Positions 8,054-16,508 of a stretch of 64,000 nt of DNA are shown one piece after another. Under the pieces are notes generated by a model that worked only from the letters and a program-made list of their open reading frames with translations, was not told the origin of the DNA and did no database searches. Numbering within the stretch: the first letter of the stretch is position 1; each line of letters begins with the position of its first letter. This stretch comes from MGBC120314 sp051877855 (GTDB lineage Bacteria; Bacillota; Clostridia; Lachnospirales; Lachnospiraceae). The stretch spans positions 1 to 64,000 of the forward strand of contig JBJEJH010000051.1 of NCBI GenBank assembly GCA_051877855.1. The letters run 5' to 3'. A program made the position numbers and the translations under genes.

Positions 8054-9703
8054 TTACTTAAATGTATCCACCAGCCATTTTCCGGAATCAGAAAGGTCAT
8101 CTCTGGTGTATCCGGAGGTCTTACTGCAACTGCTCTTGATAATCGAAGAACTTTCATTCTTATTACTCAGATTCCAGCCCACGTAACTTACGCCATATTT
8201 ATTGATGGTCTCCAGCCATTTGTTGGCAGAGTCATAATCCAATCCGCCATTTCCCGATGCATCACAGATACTGAACTCACTGATAAATACCGGGATGCCT
8301 GCATCCAATGCCTTGGTCATTCGATTGCGGATGTCATCCTTATGGGTTGCTGCATAGAAATGAACCACATACATCAGATTCTCCTGATCCTTAATCGGAT
8401 TGTTGATTACCTGATCCACATCCTGGCACCAGGTTGGTGTTCCAACGAGAATAACCGCATCCTCATCATTCTTTCGAATCACAGGAATGATTTCCTCTGC
8501 ATACTTCTTAACGTCCGCCCAGGATGTGCCGCCATTGGGTTCATTACAGATCTCATAAATCACATTGTCATGATCCTTGTACTTTTTCGACACTTCATCA
8601 AAGAAGGATTTGGCTGCATCCTTATAAGTATTAGGATTGCCATCGCTTAAAATGTGCCAGTCAATAATAACATACATGGAAAGGTCTGTAGCGTACTTCA
8701 CACCATCATCCACCAGTTTCTTTAAGGATGCCTGATCACCGCCCGAACAGTATCCTCCGCTCTCTGCCGTATACATGGCAAGTCTTACTACATTGGCACC
8801 AAAGGTTTCCTTCAGACTCTTAAAGGACTCATAATTCACATAATCCGGGAACCATGCCAGTCCATGGGTACTCACACCACGAAGCTGTACCTGCTTTCCA
8901 TCTTTATTGACAAGTTTTGTTCCCTCGACACTTAACTTCCCCTGATAAGTTGTCAACACATCACTGCTTGTGGGATTACTGTCCGAAGTCTTACTGTCCG
9001 TGGAATTCTTGTCCCCCGACTCCGCATCTTTCACTGCTTTATCGGTAGAATCGGCCGAACTTTCACCGGTCTTGTCAGCTGATTCATCCGCGGATCTTTT
9101 TCCCACCGTTATATCCTTAAATTCCGGTTCTTCCTTACTTGAAGCATTGAACCCAACACTGTCGATTGTAGAACCTGCCGCAATCTTCGCATTAAATTCT
9201 ACCGGTGTGAGATACAATTTGCCATCTTCTACGACAAAGTTCGCATTCCATCCGGAATCCACCTTGAAATCCTCCGGAACCGGAACGATTATATTCCAAT
9301 CCTGTGCATCTTCATTTCCCTTGTTCTCAATCTTCACAGTGTAACCATAGTAATGCATACTATCATCGCCCCACTGATTGGTTACCTCGAAGGAAACATC
9401 CACATCCTTCATCTCTTCAATAATTTCAAAGGTCTTATTCTCTGTGGATTCCTTGGACTCATTTGGATTCTTGTTCTCAGAGGCAGTCCCATTCTGTGCC
9501 GGATCATTCCCGGAAATTTTTGTCGCCTCCTGCGTCACTGCTTCGGTTTCCCTTGTTGTGGACTCCTCCACTTGATTGGATGCACCGGTCTCCTTGGACT
9601 TTCCAAAGGATCTTCCTACAATGAAGCCCACTACGAAAATCACTGCCACTGCTATAATGACGGTCTCAATAATCGCCATCTTCTTCCATTTACCGTTTTC
9701 CAT
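8054..9703 (-). CDS. Membrane-anchored GH5 endoglucanase with a cellulose-binding-like module
   Basis: A 549-residue cell-surface glycoside hydrolase. Residues 11-30 form a membrane anchor without a clear cleavage site. Residues 35-95 are a Ser/Thr/Glu/Asn-rich linker. Residues 100-190 form a beta-sandwich with VTNQWGDD and SGWNA motifs recalling CBM2-type cellulose-binding modules. A second acidic Ser-rich linker follows, then a GH5 barrel (about 255-549) with the acid/base Glu388 in CNEPNG and the nucleophile Glu476 in FISEFS. It resembles GH5 subfamily 2 endoglucanases of the Cel5A type, so cellulose or beta-1,4-glucan is the likely substrate. The ATG overlaps the holA stop codon by one base (TAATG), with AGGAGG and AGGAG just upstream, so translation is coupled to a replication gene. 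Confidence 0.9.
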   Translation of the reverse strand: MENGKWKKMAIIETVIIAVAVIFVVGFIVGRSFGKSKETGASNQVEESTTRETEAVTQEATKISGNDPAQNGTASENKNPNESKESTENKTFEIIEEMKDVDVSFEVTNQWGDDSMHYYGYTVKIENKGNEDAQDWNIIVPVPEDFKVDSGWNANFVVEDGKLYLTPVEFNAKIAAGSTIDSVGFNASSKEEPEFKDITVGKRSADESADKTGESSADSTDKAVKDAESGDKNSTDSKTSDSNPTSSDVLTTYQGKLSVEGTKLVNKDGKQVQLRGVSTHGLAWFPDYVNYESFKSLKETFGANVVRLAMYTAESGGYCSGGDQASLKKLVDDGVKYATDLSMYVIIDWHILSDGNPNTYKDAAKSFFDEVSKKYKDHDNVIYEICNEPNGGTSWADVKKYAEEIIPVIRKNDEDAVILVGTPTWCQDVDQVINNPIKDQENLMYVVHFYAATHKDDIRNRMTKALDAGIPVFISEFSICDASGNGGLDYDSANKWLETINKYGVSYVGWNLSNKNESSSIIKSSCSKTSGYTRDDLSDSGKWLVDTFK

Positions 9704-10692
9704 TACTGCTCCTGCCTCCTGCTATACTTTATAATGATCATTTCCACGACCAGTTTTTCATCCAGACGTCCCCGCTTATAATCCTCCTCTAAAGAAGCAC
9801 ATTCCTCCAAGGCCTCTCTTAACACCTTATTGGAAAAATTCGTTCCCTGGGCCTTAAGCTTGTTAATAACAAATTCTTTCTTTCCCATTTTCCGGGCAAT
9901 TGATGCTACACTATATCCATCTTTTTCCAGTTCCTTAACTTCCAGTATATTGCTAAACAGTTTGGAAATCTGAAAAAGTATTCTCATCGGAGATTCTCGT
10001 AGCGTAAGGAGATCGTAATACAATTCCAGCGCTTCCTTCTGCTTCTTTAACGCCACACAGGACACCATGTCAAATATTTTATTCTCCGTAGTCACGGTAC
10101 AGATGGCTTCCACATCCTCCTTCGTGATCTCATTTCTTCCCATGGTATAGGATATCAGTTTCTCCACTTCCGAATAGATATTATCCATAGAACTTCCTGC
10201 ATATTCCAGAAGGAGCTGCATCGTTCTTCCGTCAATCTGCCGGTTCTGTGATGCCAGTATTTTCGTAACCCAGGTCTTAAGATCTGCTTCCCCCTGAGGC
10301 TTCATTTCACTGACATAGCCATTCTGACTGACGGCTTTGTAGAGACGATTTCTTGCATCCACCTCTTTCTCCACGAAAACAATGGTAAGATACTCCGGAA
10401 TATTTCGGACATATTCCAGGAATTTATCGTCACAGCCGGACTTAAAAAGTCCACTGTCCTCAATCACAATCAATCTCCGCTCTGCGAAGAAAGGCAAGGT
10501 CTCACCGGTGTCAATAACCTCCCCGGTGTTGATTCCCTTCCCGTCATAATAGGAATAATTCATGTCATCCCCGTCCGTGATTGCCTGTTTTAACTGATTC
10601 TTATAATAACGGCACAGATAACGCTCCTCCCCATATAGAAGGTAACATCGCTTAAAACGTTTATCTTTGATATTTTCTCTTAATATTTTCAT
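9703..10692 (-). CDS. holA: DNA polymerase III delta subunit
   Basis: A 329-residue clamp-loader subunit (HolA/YqeN family). It has an N-terminal AAA+-like fold without Walker motifs, with LLYGEERYLC near residue 20 and a conserved middle segment ending in a C-terminal helical collar domain. It opens the beta clamp during replication. Its place between comEC and rpsT is conserved across Firmicutes; here a cation antiporter and other genes intervene upstream and a cellulase is coupled downstream. The ATG has only a weak ribosome site (AGGTAG). Confidence 0.9.
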   Translation of the reverse strand: MKILRENIKDKRFKRCYLLYGEERYLCRYYKNQLKQAITDGDDMNYSYYDGKGINTGEVIDTGETLPFFAERRLIVIEDSGLFKSGCDDKFLEYVRNIPEYLTIVFVEKEVDARNRLYKAVSQNGYVSEMKPQGEADLKTWVTKILASQNRQIDGRTMQLLLEYAGSSMDNIYSEVEKLISYTMGRNEITKEDVEAICTVTTENKIFDMVSCVALKKQKEALELYYDLLTLRESPMRILFQISKLFSNILEVKELEKDGYSVASIARKMGKKEFVINKLKAQGTNFSNKVLREALEECASLEEDYKRGRLDEKLVVEMIIIKYSRRQEQ

Positions 10693-10753
10693 ACAAACTA
10701 CCTGCCTGATTCCCTCCCATTAATATATCATGGTTTTGGAAATTATTCACTTG

Positions 10754-11968
10754 TTATTTCCCTTTTATTTCTCCCGCAAGTTCAAATCCCTTTTTCGAAG
10801 CAATAACGGCAATAATTTCATTGATGACTGCCGCTGCGGCAATTGTGCCCGTCACAATGGACGCCAATTCCGGTTCTGACGTCACCAATACTGAACTGAC
10901 AATTCCCGTGAATACTAACGATACACCGGAATGCGGAAGCAATGTTAATCCAAGATATTTCTGTACCGTAATCGGCATTTTGCTAAGCTTCGCTCCAATT
11001 CTTGCACCACCATATTTTCCACACATACGTGATACAATATATACAAAGGTATACAACCCTGCTCCCATAATAAGATGATAATCTAACGGTGCACCAAGAT
11101 CAACAATTGCCGCTAGCAGACTGACTGCAAGAATCGGATGGAACCAATTCACCACTTTACTCAAGTTTTCTTCCGAAATCATATTGGAAAATACAGCAGA
11201 AAACGCAACCCCCATAAGCATATAATTCAGAGCTATATTGGTGAATACGGTTTTGTTAAGAATAAGTCCGATAGCCGCCGTAATGGTAATACCAACCAGA
11301 AGTAGTCCCAATGTACTGATTTTCCCTAAATTTTTCTGTAAAATCTTTCCCACAACAAATCCGACAACCGCGCCGATCATAACAGGAAGAAAAATCATAA
11401 CAGGAATCATGTAAATCGGAACCGTGCCACCCGATACCGTTCGCGCAATAAATGAGTTTACCGTAAAAAATACAGCAATACCTACAATATCATCCAATAC
11501 TGCCATCGGGATAAGCGTATCCGTAACCGGACCTGAAGTATGAAACTCCTGCACGATAGACAACGCAGGAGCAGGCGCTGTCGCAAGTGCAATTCCGCCA
11601 AAGGCAAAGGCAAGGTAAACCGGCACGCCCGTAAAATAAAATAAAATTCCAAAAACCAGCGATACAAATAAAAATGTACCTAATGACTGCATCAACGTTG
11701 TTACAATCAAAGCTTTTCCATAGTTTTTTATTTTTTCCCAAATAAGTTCAGTACCCAGCATTAATCCAAATGCGCATTGCATCCAGGTAATCATCAGCTT
11801 GTACCAGGTTGAATCAATAACTGCCTGCGGCATAAGACCTACTGCATGAGGTCCAAGTATCATCCCTACAATCAACCAGCCAAGAATCGATGGCATTTTT
11901 AGCTTTGCTATAAGTTTTCCTGCAACGAATGCCACTAATAATACACAAATCCATCTTAAAAAAAGCAT
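10754..11968 (-). CDS. Cation:proton antiporter, CPA2 family
   Basis: A 404-residue integral membrane protein with at least ten hydrophobic segments. It belongs to the Na+/H+ exchanger (CPA2/KefB-like) family: LGWLIVGMILGP near residue 30, ATAPAPAL, and the paired acidic LDDIVG motif near residue 160 that carries ions in electrogenic members. There is no C-terminal RCK/TrkA domain, so it is not a complete Kef channel. It probably exchanges Na+ or K+ for protons. GAGGAG precedes the ATG, and it has its own promoter. It begins the accessory block between holA and comEC. Confidence 0.85.
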   Translation of the reverse strand: MLFLRWICVLLVAFVAGKLIAKLKMPSILGWLIVGMILGPHAVGLMPQAVIDSTWYKLMITWMQCAFGLMLGTELIWEKIKNYGKALIVTTLMQSLGTFLFVSLVFGILFYFTGVPVYLAFAFGGIALATAPAPALSIVQEFHTSGPVTDTLIPMAVLDDIVGIAVFFTVNSFIARTVSGGTVPIYMIPVMIFLPVMIGAVVGFVVGKILQKNLGKISTLGLLLVGITITAAIGLILNKTVFTNIALNYMLMGVAFSAVFSNMISEENLSKVVNWFHPILAVSLLAAIVDLGAPLDYHLIMGAGLYTFVYIVSRMCGKYGGARIGAKLSKMPITVQKYLGLTLLPHSGVSLVFTGIVSSVLVTSEPELASIVTGTIAAAAVINEIIAVIASKKGFELAGEIKGK

Positions 11969-12040
11969 ATCTTCTTCTCCTCAAACATAATTTATGCAGC
12001 AATTTACTGTAAAGCAACAGATAAATTAAAGTTTACATAA

Positions 12041-12069
12041 ATTATACCATAATGTATCATTACTGGCAA
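12041..12069 (-). promoter_or_regulatory. SigA promoter of the cation antiporter gene
   Basis: Minus-strand TTGCCA (12064-12069), 17 bases, TATAAT (12041-12046), leaving a leader of about 65 bases. Confidence 0.7.
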
Positions 12070-12102
12070 ATCCCCCAGAACGATTTTATATTCTTCAATC
12101 CA

Positions 12103-13485
12103 CTAAATGGACATAATTTTTTTCTTCGTTATTCTTGTCATAAATACAACCGATACAAGCACGGACAACACTTCTGCAATAATAAAACTTGTCCAGACAA
12201 GCCAACTTCCACACGCACCCTTTGCTACCAGTTCTGCAAAGATATAAGCGATAGGAATGATAAATAGAAATTGTCTGCAAACAGATATAATGAGTGATTC
12301 CAATCCACTATCCAATGCCTGAAAAATTCCCTGAAATGCTATATTGGCACCTGCAAACACGTAACTGACGGATATAACACGCATTGCACTGACACACAGG
12401 TCCTTGGTTTCTCCCGACAATCCAAAGATACCTGAAAATGGTTCTGCCAATACTTCTAATCCAATAAAACCAATCATCATAATTGTAAGAGTGTATAAAA
12501 GACCATATTTAACACCATCCTTAACACGCTCTTTACTTCCCATACCATGATTAAAGGATATGATCGGTGTAATTGCATCTCTCAAACCAAAAGCTGCAAA
12601 CAAGATAAACTGTTGTATCTTATAATATAATCCATATGCAGTTACCACATTTTCGCCAATACGTACAAGAATTACATTCAACAGATAAGTCATTATGGAC
12701 ATAAGTGCCTGCGCAATAATAGCTGCAAATCCAATGGAATAAATGCCTTTTATAATTCTTCCGGATGGTTTTACGTATACGAGGCTGTTTTTGATTTCCT
12801 TGTTTGCTTTCAAATGTAAAATTAATCCCAAAAGTGCTGATACAATCTGCCCAATGACCGTGGCATAAGCGGCTCCCTTAACACCTAATTCAGGACATCC
12901 TAACCAGCCATATATCATAACCGGATCCAGTATAATATTAATGACTGCACCTGTTATTTGCGCAATCGTCGAATACATACTCTTGCCTGTGGCCTGCAAT
13001 ACTTTTTCGTATAAAGAGAAGAACAAAATACCAAATGACCATCCACAACAGATTCTCAAATAATTTGTTGCCATTTCCGCAATGATGGGGTTCTTCGTCT
13101 GTGATACGATGTAGCTTTCCGTACCGAACAATCCAAATAGCAGAAACACCACATAGATGACAGCCATTAAGAACACACCATTTCCGGCTGTCTTACTGGC
13201 TTTCTCTAAATCTCCCTGTCCCATTCTCTTCGCAAGAAGGGCATTCACACCAACACCGGTTCCAATACCAATGGCCACCATAAGCATCTGCACCGGAAAA
13301 GCAAGTGTCAAAGCATTTAAAGCCATTTCTCCACTACCCTCGATATTTGCCACAAATGCACTATCCACAATATTGTATACAGCCTGAAGCATCATGGAGA
13401 TAATCATCGGTACACCCATATTGATCATCAACTTATTAACCGGCATGGTTGCCATCTTATTATCGTTTAACACTGTATTACTCAT
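12103..13485 (-). CDS. MATE-family multidrug/Na+ antiporter
   Basis: A 460-residue membrane protein with about twelve hydrophobic segments in two homologous halves, typical of MATE exporters that expel cationic drugs or metabolites using Na+ or H+. Residues near the start (MPVNKLMINMGVPMIISM) are the usual MATE opening. I chose the ATG at 13485, which overlaps the end of the upstream kinase-like gene by eight bases, with AGGAGG eleven bases before it. The two genes are therefore translationally coupled. The substrate is not predictable. Regulation may occur in the shared hairpin leader at about 14090-14196. Confidence 0.88.
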   Translation of the reverse strand: MSNTVLNDNKMATMPVNKLMINMGVPMIISMMLQAVYNIVDSAFVANIEGSGEMALNALTLAFPVQMLMVAIGIGTGVGVNALLAKRMGQGDLEKASKTAGNGVFLMAVIYVVFLLFGLFGTESYIVSQTKNPIIAEMATNYLRICCGWSFGILFFSLYEKVLQATGKSMYSTIAQITGAVINIILDPVMIYGWLGCPELGVKGAAYATVIGQIVSALLGLILHLKANKEIKNSLVYVKPSGRIIKGIYSIGFAAIIAQALMSIMTYLLNVILVRIGENVVTAYGLYYKIQQFILFAAFGLRDAITPIISFNHGMGSKERVKDGVKYGLLYTLTIMMIGFIGLEVLAEPFSGIFGLSGETKDLCVSAMRVISVSYVFAGANIAFQGIFQALDSGLESLIISVCRQFLFIIPIAYIFAELVAKGACGSWLVWTSFIIAEVLSVLVSVVFMTRITKKKIMSI

Positions 13486-14080
13486 AATCTGCAACACCTC
13501 CTGCTGCATCCACAATCAGTGCAACACATTTTTCAATTCCAAGGAATCCGCTATCGATACACAGATGATAATTCTGTCTCTTACCCCACTCCTGCTCCGT
13601 AAAATACTTGTAATTCAATTTACGCTTCTTATCCTTATCCGCCAGCCGTTTTTCCGGTTCTACCGTACTTTCTCCATACACCTCTACAATACGATTGGCA
13701 CGAAATTCCTTATCTGCATATACAAACACATTCAGACAGTCTGTGCGCTCTCTAAAAATATAATCCGCACATCTTCCAACAATAACACAAGCTCCTTTAT
13801 CCGCAAGCTCTTCTATTACTTTTTTCTGTGCCATCCAGATCTTATCCGCATTCGATAAACCATCCATTCCTCTTCCAATAAACATATATGCTAAGTTATT
13901 ACTATTTGGTGCATATTCGCCTTCTTCTTCAATAAATTCTTTTGCATAACCGGTTTCCTCTGCTATCTTTTCAATCAAATCCTTATCATAGCATGGAATC
14001 CCCAACTGTCTGGCAACTTCCTTTCCGATCGTTCTCCCGCCGCTGCCAAACTCACGGCTGATTGTAATAATTTTTACCAT
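13478..14080 (-). CDS. Cytidylate-kinase-like P-loop protein
   Basis: A 200-residue protein of the cytidylate-kinase-like family (AAA_26 type). It starts with ITISREFGSGGRTIG, a P-loop-like nucleotide-binding segment around residues 12-17, and contains VIVGRCADY followed by a basic segment with RLADKDKKRK that fits the kinase lid. It is not the essential Cmk of pyrimidine metabolism, which is longer and differs in its CMP site; members are common in Clostridia beside transporters and their substrate is unknown. AAGGAGG precedes the ATG by eight bases. It is coupled to the MATE gene. Confidence 0.8.
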   Translation of the reverse strand: MVKIITISREFGSGGRTIGKEVARQLGIPCYDKDLIEKIAEETGYAKEFIEEEGEYAPNSNNLAYMFIGRGMDGLSNADKIWMAQKKVIEELADKGACVIVGRCADYIFRERTDCLNVFVYADKEFRANRIVEVYGESTVEPEKRLADKDKKRKLNYKYFTEQEWGKRQNYHLCIDSGFLGIEKCVALIVDAAGGVADYE

Positions 14081-14106
14081 CTTTTTTCCTCCTTCAGAAC
14101 ATAAAA

Positions 14107-14184
14107 GCGTGTAATCTCCGTAGTAAAACTACTTTAGATTACACGCATTAGTTCTTGCTGGATTTACATCTACCGATTACACAT
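14107..14184 (-). promoter_or_regulatory. Leader RNA with alternative hairpins ahead of the kinase/MATE operon
   Basis: An 11-bp arm GCGTGTAATCT (14107-14117) is repeated inverted at 14136-14146, with an inner GTAGT/ACTAC stem and an AAA loop. In the transcript it is followed by TTTTATG. A second copy of the 5' arm, GTGTAATC with GTAG (14170-14182), lies upstream in the RNA and could pair instead with the 3' arm. A five-codon reading frame (ATG at 14184, stop at 14170) overlaps that copy. This looks like a conditional attenuator; the ligand or mechanism is unknown. Confidence 0.5.
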
Positions 14185-14202
14185 TTTTCTCAACAGATAC
14201 GA

Positions 14203-14231
14203 AGTATAACACAAATTTTTATTTGATGTAA
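14203..14231 (-). promoter_or_regulatory. SigA promoter of the kinase/MATE operon
   Basis: Minus-strand TTACAT (14226-14231), 17 bases, TATACT (14203-14208). The predicted start near 14196 leaves a leader of about 115 bases that contains the alternative hairpins. Confidence 0.6.
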
Positions 14232-14239
14232 GTATTTTT

Positions 14240-15016
14240 TTATTTAACAAAGGAAAATCCCATAACCACAACTCCCAGAATAACCAGCACAATACCGGTT
14301 GCCCGGTTGAGAGTCTTAGGCGTTGCCTTGTTTGCGAAAATGGCGGCAATTCTTGCCCAGATGAACGTGAAAACAACACATAGCGCAAGTATGAGCCAAT
14401 CCGGTGATCCTCCGATTGAAAAATGAGACAAAGCCCCTGTCAATGCTGTAAATGACATAATAAATACGCTTGTTCCCACAGCGGTTTTGAGCTCATAGCC
14501 AAGCACACTTGTGAGAATCAGAAGCATCATCATTCCACCGCCTGCTCCAACAAAACCACAGATAAATCCTATGAGCATTCCGCAGATAATTGATTGAACC
14601 GCTCTCTTTTTCAGTGAAACGGACTGCATGGCTTCTTTTGTTGTCATAACAGGCTTTACAATAAATTTAATACCTAAAAGGAAAGTCATAAACACTGAAA
14701 AGTTCCCCATCGTCGTTGACGGCACAAGGCTGGAAATATAACTTCCCACAACCGTAAATGCCAAAACACTGACCATCATATACAGACCATTTTTCACATC
14801 AAGGTTTTTGTTTTTACTATAGGTATAGGCCGAAACCGCGCTGGCCAGAACATCCGATGAAAGTGCAATTCCAACCGCCGCATAGGGCTCCATGCCCAAA
14901 AAAATTACAAGCATCGGCGTTATTACTGCCGCTGCACTCATCCCTGCAAATCCCGTGCCGAGACCTGCACCCATACCCGCAAAAAATGTGACGACAATTT
15001 TAATCAATAAATCCAT
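14240..15016 (-). CDS. TSUP-family permease (TauE/SafE)
   Basis: A 258-residue membrane protein with about eight hydrophobic segments and the Gly-rich GAGAGLGTGFAG-like and GFVGAGGG motifs of the TauE/SafE (TSUP) family. Members export or import sulfite, sulfoacetate, thiosulfate or related organosulfonates. The substrate cannot be set from sequence. The start overlaps by 13 bases a short upstream frame that resembles the beginning of a MarR regulator, and the two share one promoter. The ribosome site GAAGGG is about ten bases before the ATG. Confidence 0.85.
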   Translation of the reverse strand: MDLLIKIVVTFFAGMGAGLGTGFAGMSAAAVITPMLVIFLGMEPYAAVGIALSSDVLASAVSAYTYSKNKNLDVKNGLYMMVSVLAFTVVGSYISSLVPSTTMGNFSVFMTFLLGIKFIVKPVMTTKEAMQSVSLKKRAVQSIICGMLIGFICGFVGAGGGMMMLLILTSVLGYELKTAVGTSVFIMSFTALTGALSHFSIGGSPDWLILALCVVFTFIWARIAAIFANKATPKTLNRATGIVLVILGVVVMGFSFVK

Positions 15017-15141
15017 TTAATTTTTCCCTTCTTTTCTGATGTTAATTGAGACATCTGAATCTCTCTGCACAGAGGTTTGCACCTCGCACTGTATGCTTCA
15101 AGCATATCATGGGCAAATTTTATGCTTATATTATTATCCAT
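15004..15141 (-). CDS. 45-codon frame, possible truncated MarR-type regulator
   Basis: A short frame with GGAG eight bases before its ATG, overlapping the start of the TauE/SafE gene by 13 bases. Residues 9-30 (a helix-like KFAHDMLEAYSAR stretch followed by CKPLCREIQM) resemble, from memory, the first helix of MarR-family regulators; the sequence then diverges and ends, with no winged-helix domain. It may be the remnant of a regulator deleted down to its N-terminus, or a translated leader that couples to the permease. I cannot decide between these. A palindrome fitting a MarR operator sits at its transcription start. Confidence 0.4.
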   Translation of the reverse strand: MDNNISIKFAHDMLEAYSARCKPLCREIQMSQLTSEKKGKIKWIY

Positions 15142-15174
15142 AGCAGCTACTCCATTTTATTCATTTTTGAACAT

Positions 15175-15219
15175 TTCAAATTTGAACAGTATTATAGTAT
15201 CCTTTTTAGGAGAAATCAA
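15175..15219 (-). promoter_or_regulatory. Promoter with start-site palindrome for the TauE/SafE unit
   Basis: Minus-strand TTGATT (15214-15219), 17 bases, TATAAT (15191-15196). Immediately downstream of the -10 lies the perfect 12-bp palindrome TTCAAATTTGAA (15175-15186), and TTGAACA occurs twice (15168-15174 and 15182-15188, plus strand). A repressor bound there would block initiation. Confidence 0.6.
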
Positions 15220-15299
15220 ATCTATATTTCAAAAAACGAATTTCCTCATCAAATCTTGTATCAAAGTTATTGATTTCCCAAACTTCTTGAGACATTCAT

Positions 15300-16085
15300 T
15301 TATACGCCAAAATACTCCTGTATGATTAAGTCTACTTTTTCCACACTTAGCGGATACTCTCTTGTTTCAAAGGTCATGATTAAATTAACCGATGGTACAA
15401 TCCCATTTTGACAATATCTCTTAATTTTAGTGCAGGCATGATTAAGATACTCTTCTTCATCCATCATTCCAAAATGCTCCCAATAATAGTATTTCCCTGT
15501 CACCGGATGCCGGATCACAAAATCCGGATAAATGATTATCCCATCTAATACAAGTTTTTCCTCGTAGTGGAATGGAATCTTATTATGATAAAGCATCATA
15601 TCAATAATTGCTTCTGACTTAGATCGAAGCATCTTGCCTTGTGTTCCCTGTATTATCAGATTTTCCTTATGAAGGTCACTCCTTTCATAATTCTTGCTCT
15701 GCCATTTCCGCAATTCCTCCTTCATCGGAATAAAATGTTTTTCAAGTAATTTACCATACTCCGGATGAGAAAGAAGTTTTTCTGCCTTATCCTCCCTTGA
15801 CTTCATTTTTCGCAAATATGCATCGCATGCTGAAAGATTACTCTCCAATTCTTGTTTCTTATATGTATAATACTTTTTTAAAGCCAATGACTCTGCTACT
15901 GGTCTGTTACTTTTTGACAGATAAGAAATTCCCTGTTTATCTTTCAAATGCCATTTATAGCGATTACCATTTTTGGAACATAGCAGTTCTCCTTCAGGAA
16001 ATTTATTCTCTAAAGCATTGACTTTTTTTAGTTCTTTTTCAATTTGCTCTTTTTTTCTTTTCATAACATTGCAATTTATATCCAT
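15300..16085 (-). CDS. Uncharacterised protein with a PD-(D/E)XK nuclease-like C-terminus
   Basis: A 261-residue protein. The N-terminal 110 residues are Lys/Glu-rich and probably coiled-coil. From about residue 155 the order RSKSEAIID, a beta strand, YPDFVIRHP and YYWEHFGM resembles PD-(D/E)XK nuclease-fold domains, with Glu, Asp and the E-x-H motif as candidate metal ligands; a catalytic Lys is not obvious. I chose the ATG at 16085, preceded by AGAGG, over the upstream ATG at 16124. It has no partner gene beside it and lies next to the hairpin repeat array. Its composition is visibly more AT-rich than the com genes. The function is unknown. Confidence 0.6.
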   Translation of the reverse strand: MDINCNVMKRKKEQIEKELKKVNALENKFPEGELLCSKNGNRYKWHLKDKQGISYLSKSNRPVAESLALKKYYTYKKQELESNLSACDAYLRKMKSREDKAEKLLSHPEYGKLLEKHFIPMKEELRKWQSKNYERSDLHKENLIIQGTQGKMLRSKSEAIIDMMLYHNKIPFHYEEKLVLDGIIIYPDFVIRHPVTGKYYYWEHFGMMDEEEYLNHACTKIKRYCQNGIVPSVNLIMTFETREYPLSVEKVDLIIQEYFGV

Positions 16086-16164
16086 TATAAACCTCTTTTC
16101 AATAATTTTGATTATTTTTTTCATGCTGCTCTATTATGTGTTGGTTGTTTCTTTGTGAGGATTG

Positions 16165-16420
16165 CGGGGTATTTTCTTGATTTCGACCTTCTATACCCCG
16201 CTCCTCTCTTGTTTTCGGGGCTTTTTTCTTAATTTCTTCTCGCCATGCCCCACTCCTCTCTTTCCTTCGTGGCTTTTTTCTTGATTTCTGCCCCCCTATA
16301 CCCCGCTCCCCTCTTGCTTGCGGGGTATTTTCCCTTATTCTATCCTTCTATACCCCACATCCCGTCCAACAAGCTCTCCTCTAAGGGTATATTCCCTTAT
16401 TTCCGCTCCCCATGCCCCGC
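16165..16420. repeat. Tandem array of five hairpin repeats
   Basis: Five imperfect units begin near 16165, 16216, 16268, 16321 and 16383 (51, 52, 53, about 62 and about 38 bases). Each opens with CGGGG(T/C) or a variant, continues with a T/C-rich stretch around TTTTCTTGATTT, and ends with (A/T)TGCCCC or ATACCCC. The two GC ends of each unit are inverted repeats, so every unit can form its own hairpin with a loop of about 20 bases. The plus strand is strongly pyrimidine-rich. No coding potential is apparent in the 16086-16521 gap. Confidence 0.8.
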
Positions 16421-16449
16421 AAGCCCCACAACCAAGCCCCCGGTATTAT

Positions 16450-16508
16450 TTCTGACAATACTTATTCTGACGACATGCCTTTCTGACATGCTTTTCCGAC
16501 GATACCTT
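16450..16508. repeat. Short direct repeats beside the comEC stop codon
   Basis: Four imperfect copies of 13-16 bases starting with TTCTGAC or TTCCGAC begin at 16450, 16465, 16481 and 16494. They lie between the hairpin array and the end of comEC. Confidence 0.6.

Noticed and set aside
13478..14080. Housekeeping cytidylate kinase Cmk
   Set aside because: Length and the substrate-side motifs differ from Cmk and the gene is coupled to a MATE exporter; it belongs to the cytidylate-kinase-like family of unknown substrate.
16165..16420. CRISPR-like array
   Set aside because: Units are directly joined, vary in length, contain internal inverted ends and have no unique spacers; no cas genes are near.
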